Source of the DNA: Diabrotica undecimpunctata
Lineage: Eukaryota > Arthropoda > Insecta > Coleoptera > Chrysomelidae
DNA length: 64,000 nt
Direction: 5' to 3'
NCBI RefSeq assembly: GCF_040954645.1
Contig: NC_092803.1
Span: 118,499,461-118,563,460 of the forward strand
Under the pieces are notes generated by a model. It was given only the letters and a program-made list of their open reading frames with translations. It did no database searches and was not told the DNA's origin. This document shows, piece by piece, positions 58,740-64,000 of the stretch; position 1 is the first letter of the stretch; each line of letters opens with the position of its first letter. The position numbers and the translations under genes were made by a program.

Positions 58740-59640
58740 TAAGGATTCTACAGTATTCACTGCCTTCCCTCGCTCAACCGTTTCCATCTCTCTCTGTTGT
58801 TCCATTCTCCATCGTTTAGGCCTCTCTTACTCATGGCGTCGTCTACTTGGTTCCTCCAGGATTTTAGGGGTCGTCCCTCTTTTCCTCCTTCCTATGGGGC
58901 TCCATTCGGTTATTCTCTTTATCCATCTGCTGTCGCTAGTTCTTCTTACATGTCCATACCACTTCAGTCTTTTTTGTTCTATATATGTTAGTATTTCTGT
59001 TTCTATTGATGTTCTTTGCTTTATTTCGTCATTACTTCTCCTATCCATTCTTGTTACTCTGCAGCAGCTTCGCAGGCATTCCATCTCTGTTGCTACTATC
59101 TTACTGCTGTTTTTCTTGTTTATGATCCAATTTTTAGCCCCATATGTCATAATACTTCGCACTAATGTTTTATAAATCTGCGTTTGTGTCTTCATATTTA
59201 GGTGTCTATCCCACCATACTGAGTTAAGTTGTCGGATTGCTGTTCTTGTTTGTCCTAATCTTTGTGTAATTTCTTCCTCTGTTGTTGCCTTTTTAGTGAT
59301 TATAAACCCCAGGTATTTGAATTTATCCTTTCCTTTGATTGTTACGTTATCATCAATCTGTAGATCTTCTATGTCTTCTTCACTTGTAAATAGGTACTCT
59401 GTTTTCGCGAGGTTAATATCTAGGCCAGCCTTGGTATATTCTTCTTGTAGTTTCTTCATCATGTAGCTGAGGTCGTCTTGGTCTTGTGCAATCACTACTT
59501 GATCGTCTGCAAAGCTTAACGTATATAGGTATTCGTTCCGTACCGGTACTCCCATGCCGTCACATTCTCTTTTATTTTCTTTTAAAATGTTCTGGTCTGC
59601 GTATTTCTCTCTTTTCTGGCCTAATCAAGTGTTACGTCTT
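58740..59640 (-). pseudogene. LINE RT motif C to C-terminus, longest open frame in window
   Basis: A 242-codon frame (59555 to 58827) reads 'VRNEYLYTLSFADDQVVIAQ' (intact FADD catalytic pair), 'DQDDLSYMMKKLQEEYTKAG', 'LDINLAKTEYLF', 'KFKYLGFIITKKATTEEEI', 'AIRQLNSVWWDRHLNMKTQT', 'LVRSIMTYGAKNWIINKKNS', 'ECLRSCCRVTRMDRRSNDEI' and 'QKRLKWYGHVRRTSDSRW'. Residues before the first Met ('KRECDG') continue the family frame, so the Met is not a true start. The endonuclease and the palm before motif C are missing. The end is GRRKRGTTPKILEE. The lack of stops over 240 codons suggests that it is one of the youngest insertions here. Confidence 0.93.
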
Positions 59641-59822
59641 TAGTTGCCTTTAGCTCTAGTGACAGCTGGTTCTTCTCTCTTCTCTTTCCTCTCTTCTCAG
59701 CTGGTATTTTTTAGAAAATTGAGCAGTGAATTTTGAACGATGAATACTTATTATTTACATACTGTCACTGTCACTGCCAAATCTTAAAATTTGTCAGATA
59801 ACTTATTGTGTTCAACCTCAAA

Positions 59823-60838
59823 ATGGCTCCACATGCTAGTAAAGAAGTAAAAGCAAGAATTGTAACGAAATTAGAAGATGGTTGGTCACTATCTGCCGTA
59901 GCGATCATTTTAACGAAAGCAGAACAACAGTTTTTAATATTAATAAAAGATGGAGGGAACAAGAAACTTCCAAAAGAAAGCAAGGTTCTGGAAGACCAAA
60001 AATATCTACCGCTTATGAAAATCGTACGCTTTTGGACAGAGAAGAGAATCCTTTTGAAGATGCAAAAACTGCAAGAATTATGTCACAGTTTTCGGGAAGA
60101 AAGAACAAAGAAACAACTTGGCGCAGAATTAAAGCATCGCGTATTTGGTACCGAACTGCAGCAAAAAAAAACAAGCCCTTACACCACAACAGAAGTAATT
60201 AAGACTTATATTTGCTTTAAACCATCAGCTACAAAATTAAGATTTTTGGGACAGGGTAATATTTAGAGATGAGAAAAATTTTTAATCGTCTAAAAAGGGC
60301 AAAATTGGGGTGTATAGACCAGATAATAATATATTTAATCCTTTATATGAAGATAGATATCGAGCAGCTGGTCATTTTAGCGACAATGTATGGGAATGGA
60401 TTTCATCTAGAGGAGTGGGAATGGAATGGCGTATTGCAGGTCTATTGAGGAGCAAACTTATCTGAATATTCTAGAAAACATCATGTTTCCCAGTGTAGAA
60501 TAGTTGTATCCAGAAAATAATTTTATCCTCCAAGAAGATAATTGTCCTGTTCACACTGCAAATTAATATAATACACCAGTGGCTCCAGAATAACGACATC
60601 GAAATCTTACCATGGCCCAGCTACAGTCCAGATTTAAACCCAATCAAGAATATGTGTGGGCTTATTATAAAACGGTTGTATCGGCGTAATTTTATACCAT
60701 AAATGCTGAAGAGCTGTGGCACGGTATACAAGAGCTTTGAGCTCTCTGAAAAAGACACTTTCATGGATCCTTTTACGCAGATGGACCGAAGACTACAGGC
60801 TGTTATCAATGCCGATGGAGATATTGCAAAATATTAAT
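59823..60838 (+). pseudogene. Tc1/mariner transposase relic, full span
   Basis: Begins 'MAPHASKEVKARIVTKLEDG', frameshifts, then reads 'NINKRWREQETSKRKQGSG', 'RPKISTAYENRTLLDREENP' (helix-turn-helix and GRPKIST linker), 'RDEKNF' (first Asp), 'NNFILQEDNCPVHTA' (second Asp) and 'SPDLNPIKNMCGLIIKRLYR'. In that third block the usual catalytic Glu (NPIEN) is Lys. C-terminal 'RLQAVINADGDIAKY' ends near 60838. About 340 codons are spanned, the normal Tc1 length, with about seven stops or frameshifts. An inverted copy of its own 5' coding end lies just downstream at 60880-61015. Confidence 0.9.
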
Positions 60839-60879
60839 TTGATTTTTACATACCTAAATTTAGTATAGTTTTGGTTTTC

Positions 60880-61015
60880 CAGGCCCTCGCTTTCTTGTTC
60901 CCTCCATTTTTTATTAATAGAAAAACTGTGGTTCTGCTTATGTTTTGCTGCCACTGATAGTGCCCAATTACCTTTTAATTTGGTTACAATTCTTGCTTTA
61001 ATATATTGTTGAGGA
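60880..61015 (-). pseudogene. Inverted copy of the Tc1 transposase N-terminus
   Basis: The minus strand reads 'IKARIVTKLKGNWALSVAAK', then 'NHSFSINKKWREQESEGL', matching residues at 59845-60000 of the relic ('VKARIVTKLEDGWSLSAVA', 'NINKRWREQETSKR'). The two lie in opposite orientation about 0.9 kb apart, so the 5' end of the transposase gene is present on both sides. Identity is clear but imperfect, so the inverted copy is either old or from a sister element. Confidence 0.85.
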
Positions 61016-61610
61016 ATAATAACAGCAACCCTATTTTATGTGAAAACTGTCATTTATACACTCTTTATAAAATAGAGGAATTGAAAAAAATATCAAAATT
61101 TAGATCTTAATAATTATTACAATAATTTATGAATTAACATATGTAATCAATTGTTTGTTATTTGTTTATTTATTTTATTATTTGTCTGTCATAATAAATA
61201 TTACAATAAATACTGTCATAATAAATACACTGCCTAAAATGAGCAAATCTATTTCAAGAGTCGTATCAATTTTTTTTTGAAACCAGCTGTACTTATATTC
61301 CTCTAAACATTAAATTTCTCCTATATCTTCCAATGTTATATTTTCGTTATGTGCATATTTCTTATGTGTTTAGCGGTATACTATCACAGGCTTTTTAAAA
61401 ATTTACAAATAGCATGTTAGCATGTATATTGTGTGATAAAAAACAATTTTTCAACTATCTTAGTAATACTATATACATATATATACATATATATACTATA
61501 ATTGTGGATTTAGCGGCCTTTAATCCTACCTGCCAGCAAGCATATAAATATGATATATTGGAATGAGGATAACAACAGCGACGTGCTTACATATATAGTG
61601 GAGCTATACA
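61016..61610. other. AT-rich DNA after Tc1 relic
   Basis: Contains local repeats of 'gtcataataaata' near 61190-61230, which could be a degraded element end. Nothing is coding. Confidence 0.5.

Positions 61611-61615
<5 letters not shown>

Positions 61616-61695
<80 letters not shown>
61616..61695. repeat. (AT)40 microsatellite
   Basis: An uninterrupted AT run of 80 bp. It shows no symmetric flanks, unlike the run at 29.8 kb. Confidence 0.95.
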
Positions 61696-61697
<2 letters not shown>

Positions 61698-64000
61698 ATG
61701 TAGCAGTTTAAGATAAAACAAATCGCTTTAAACTATTTTATTAAAACCTGTAAAAGGTAAAAAAACAGGCAATAGATTGCAGGAACTTTGTAAGATGGCA
61801 TGCTCTAAAATATAACAGCACATTTCTGAAAAAAGGGGAAATAAATAATATATTAGTTTCATTAAAAAAGTGGCAAACTATATCATTCAAAAACCGTTTG
61901 TAAGTGCTTGAAGAGTAAATAATAAGTAACATTTAAGAAGCATTTCGCTTAAACAAGCAAGGAAATCACTAGAAAAGCATTAGACGGTTTATTGTTTCTT
62001 ATTTCCGATCTCAAAGCTCGGGAAACCCACCCGCCGATATAATCGACTAAAATACGAAACTAGGCACGCATAAATTCGGCATTGGTCGACGTTTTCCAGG
62101 TCCGTTTCCGTGAAAGATTTTGAGTGATTCGCGCTCTAGCAGTAAACGAATCTAACTTTGCCTGAGAAATTAAGTTATATTCATACTACTTGTAAATAAA
62201 ATGTTGAATGGAAACTTTACAGTTGTTTTAAAAACTTCCTTGCTTGATTGGTCAAAATGATCACACGATTAAAACTGCAGCGTAATTTTGTCAAGGGAGC
62301 GGGTAACGTTTTCAACAAGCGTGGCGTTCATTCCATTCCGATTCAATACGTTGTGCTCTTTGTTTTAAACATCTTCTAATATTTAAATTTAACTGCCTGG
62401 CTTCTTTTCGATAAAATTCCTTCTGGTAGACGTCACGTCTGGTTACTTCAGATTGAAGATACGTATATGTAAAATGTATATGCATGAATTTTGTTAAATC
62501 ATGATAAATTTATCGTAAGAATGTATATTTAATAACTATTACATATATAATATTATTACATATATAATACCTACAACTTTATACCTTTATTTTTTTTTAA
62601 TCTCGTTAAAAGATTTTGTCTTTTTTATATCACATCTTCTTTAGAAGCTATGACGAAAGAATAGGGTGGCGCCCTTTTGGCAATTTGTTTGTCATTTGTT
62701 TCTGTGTTCTATCTATTCAACATTTCTGGTTTGGCTCCAGTGGCTATCATTTTGTATTCTTTTCTTTTCTTTCACCCAATTCTACTTTAGTTTGTGTACT
62801 TGTGGAAATGTCTATAGAACCACTCCCACATCTCCTCTGACGATGATCAACGAGGACTCGTTTATTTTGTATGCCTTAAACACTCTCCATCGTTTGATGT
62901 GTTGCACATAATTTGGCGACTCATCTTCGGTAAACGGTTTGTTTAAGTATGAAAATATGGGTTTCAGCTACCAATAGTGACGTCCTTTGGCCTCTCTTAT
63001 AACTTCTGAAAAAGTAAAACATCTTAATCTTGATTCTTTTTTTTTTCGCTGTGGAATACAAAAATAACATAATTTCGCATTTTAACTTCTCATCGTTAAT
63101 TTACACGGAGACATCATTAATCCCGGCTTTTTAAAAAATTACCCAATACTTCTGTTTTTAAAAGCAAATTAAAATCATCGGCAAATAATTATAGCATCTA
63201 TCACCGTATTATAATAAAAAGCTTTTGCATTTGACTCCTTTACAGGACACTTTTTTCCGTATGTTATTAAAATCAAAGAACTCAGTGACTGGTAGAGCCA
63301 ACGACAATTAATGTCATCTATAGGCGGGCCATGGCAAGACTTTTCTGCATAAATATCAAGAAGAAATTAAAACTTATAAGTTGTCTACTAAATCTTCCAA
63401 CTAATGTTAAAATGCCCCAATTTACAACTCTGTTTTCGTTCGTAGTTTTCGCTTGTTTTCAGAAACAGCCCTGCATATACTTGTGCCTGGCTGTCAGCGG
63501 AAATACGCAATTTCACGCTTTTCACCGAATTTATAACATAACGCAAATAATTGGTGTTTATTACTTCTCCTAGTCAAATAATAAATCCGACTGATTTATG
63601 TTTTCGACGAATAATATTGAAATGGCTGTAAACAGCATATACGAGGAGAGTTTAGCTTTTGCTAGGTTTAGTATTTTCCATAATTAGGGAATAAAATCTA
63701 TTCATCGTTTGTTGGCATAGAACATATACTGGCTTGTCATATTGCAGCTGTATGAGTTTCTTGTAACAGCAGTATGCAAAATAGTAATTACAGGCTGCGA
63801 TACGACAAGCAAAGTAAGTATGAAATAAAAGGCTCTTTGCCACTGGAAGAAAAATTATGTCAACTGTGAACAATTATGTGGATGTAATTTAGATTTTTGT
63901 GAAAATAAATATACTTTTACTGAGTGTTATAATTGAAATAACAATACGCTTATTATATTGTGGTGTTTGGCGTATTTACATAGCACATTTGCAATAATTC
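61696..64000. other. Unassigned AT-rich DNA
   Basis: No transposon or gene recognised. A GC-richer stretch at about 62010-62160 and 62270-62350 is conspicuous against the background, but it has no reading frame I can identify. Confidence 0.55.

Noticed and set aside
58564..59175. 203-codon plus-strand hydrophobic ORF
   Set aside because: It lies antisense to the well supported minus-strand LINE RT and has no known motif.

Overview
The window looks like intergenic DNA from an insect nuclear genome, most likely a beetle. It is strongly AT-rich and I recognised no host gene, tRNA, rRNA or CRISPR array. The protein-like signal is almost all decayed transposable elements: endonuclease-reverse transcriptase (EN-RT) LINEs of RTE-like type, Penelope-like elements with GIY-YIG endonuclease domains, Tc1, mariner, piggyBac and PIF/Harbinger DNA transposons, plus hairpin-like MITEs and long TA microsatellites. 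The insect call rests on this combination and on a DUF4780-like ORF of a kind familiar from beetles; it is an inference.

Layout. 0-4.4 kb: a weak RT scrap, a Penelope-type terminal unit arranged as an inverted repeat (2.08-2.64 kb) and a Tc1 relic (2.87-3.24). 4.4-10.6 kb: an internally deleted LINE (4.44-5.51), a piggyBac relic (5.99-7.79), a 100-bp LINE tail next to a Tc1 C-terminus (7.98-8.34), a minus-strand LINE tail (9.17-9.50) and three repeated copies of one RT motif block (9.76-10.56). 10.7-20.1 kb: a nearly full-span mariner relic (11.93-12.93), a LINE split by a second LINE with matching target-site duplications (13.78-14.42), a non-LTR CCHC tail (17.16), a 104-bp insertion flanked by 12-bp repeats (17.65) and an exact 125-bp tandem duplication (19.83-20.08). 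20.4-31.5 kb: two Penelope GIY-YIG relics of different families (20.44 and 29.92), LINE tails (22.94, 24.23, 25.44), a DUF4780-type ORF (27.26-28.01) and TA palindromes. 31.5-46.9 kb: the best preserved LINE (34.38-36.14), a PIF/Harbinger element with TTA target duplications (37.51-38.67), an EN-RT deletion derivative interrupted by a Penelope fragment (38.80-40.64), and further LINE pieces at 31.5, 42.2, 43.6 and 45.7. 46.9-64 kb: mostly unrecognised DNA with a palindromic MITE next to (TA)86 (54.17-54.72), RT pieces (55.56, 56.40, 58.38), the longest open RT frame (242 codons, 58.83-59.56) and a Tc1 relic followed by an inverted copy of its own 5' end (59.82-61.02).

How it works together: there is no pathway or operon. 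The window is a record of layered insertion, 5' truncation, internal deletion and local duplication. Nothing appears able to encode an intact transposase or polymerase. The most interesting signals are the recurring hammerhead-like stem-loop at Penelope-type ends, the fold-back elements, and the datable nested insertions.
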